Source: Acidobacteriota bacterium (GTDB lineage: Bacteria > Acidobacteriota > Blastocatellia > Pyrinomonadales > Pyrinomonadaceae). From it: 14,449 bases of DNA. Within the stretch, counting starts at the first letter, position 1, and every line of letters begins with the position of its first letter. Made by a program: the position numbers and the translations under genes. The notes beneath the pieces are model-generated. The model saw only the letters and a list, made by a program, of their open reading frames with translations. It had not been told where the DNA came from and ran no database searches. The stretch lies in NCBI GenBank assembly GCA_013140875.1, contig JABFSB010000046.1, positions 1 through 14,449 on the forward strand, given 5' to 3'. Below, piece after piece: positions 14,310 through 14,449 of the stretch.

Positions 14310-14449
14310 GTTTGTAAATTAAAGCAAACCAGAGGCAGAAACACGAGCGGTAGCGAGTGTGCCTCTTTTAAATTCGAGTCTCCGGGCTTTGAGTCCGACC
14401 AAATCGCAAACGGTCCAGACTTGAGACCCTATCAGGCACACTCCCTACC
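14310..14449 (-). promoter_or_regulatory. lysC upstream region with alternative stem-loops
   Basis: This 140-base non-coding stretch precedes lysC and runs off the window. One stem (AGAGGCA 14331-14337 with TGCCTCT 14360-14366, plus CAC/GTG inside) overlaps a second. In the second, GGTAGCGAGTGTGCCT at 14349-14364 pairs with AGGCACACTCCCTACC at 14434-14449, with one mismatch. The shared strand cannot be in both stems at once. A smaller hairpin may lie at 14391-14422. The true end of the element is outside the window. Confidence 0.4.

Noticed and set aside
14331..14374. Plus-strand rho-independent terminator (AGAGGCA/TGCCTCT then TTTTAAATT)
   Set aside because: It looks the part, but no plus-strand gene lies upstream to be terminated; the whole segment is better treated as lysC leader structure.
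14310..14449. Classical lysine riboswitch (L-box) upstream of lysC
   Set aside because: The AGAGGCAC-like stretch recalls the start of the L-box, but the rest of its long conserved core is not recognisable and the visible region is too short to contain it.

Overview
The window is about 14.4 kb of chromosomal bacterial DNA with moderate GC content. It holds sixteen protein-coding genes and no rRNA, tRNA or CRISPR. The mix of lysine-pathway genes, an LVIVD-type secreted protein and a secreted GH32 enzyme with lipoproteins suggests a Gram-negative heterotroph, perhaps an Acidobacteriota (Blastocatellia-like) soil organism. That taxonomic guess is inference from gene style and could be wrong.

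From left to right: (a) 1-3819, minus strand: a tight run dapA > BCP-type peroxiredoxin > dapD > LVIVD-repeat secreted protein, the last cut by the window edge. A sigma70-like promoter lies upstream of dapA. (b) 3877-4506, plus: an M23 zinc metallopeptidase with a lipoprotein-like signal. (c) 4535-6552, minus: a divergent phosphoribosylanthranilate isomerase-like protein, a hairpin terminator, a secreted thioredoxin-fold protein with a Met/Lys/Asp hexad linker, and dapB. (d) 6597-10419: a sugar-use island on mixed strands: secreted GH32 beta-fructosidase (+), XylF-like sugar-binding lipoprotein (-) and PfkB fructokinase (+). Related intergenic hairpin repeats lie on both sides of the sugar-binding gene. 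(e) 10382-14309, minus: lysC > VapB-like antitoxin > VapC-like PIN toxin > alpha/beta-hydrolase lipoprotein > M20 metallohydrolase. These genes are very close or overlap. (f) 14310-14449: lysC leader DNA with nested and mutually exclusive inverted repeats.

Working together: lysC, dapA, dapB, dapD and possibly the M20 enzyme (as DapE) cover much of the succinylase route from aspartate to diaminopimelate and lysine. All lie on the minus strand but are split into three blocks by unrelated genes. The island genes read as extracellular fructan or sucrose hydrolysis, sugar capture and fructose phosphorylation, but no permease or ATPase is present. The most unusual points are the lysC leader structure, the toxin-antitoxin pair built into the lysC operon, the repeat-linker thioredoxin lacking the usual cis-proline, the divergent TrpF-like protein, and the paired hairpin repeats.
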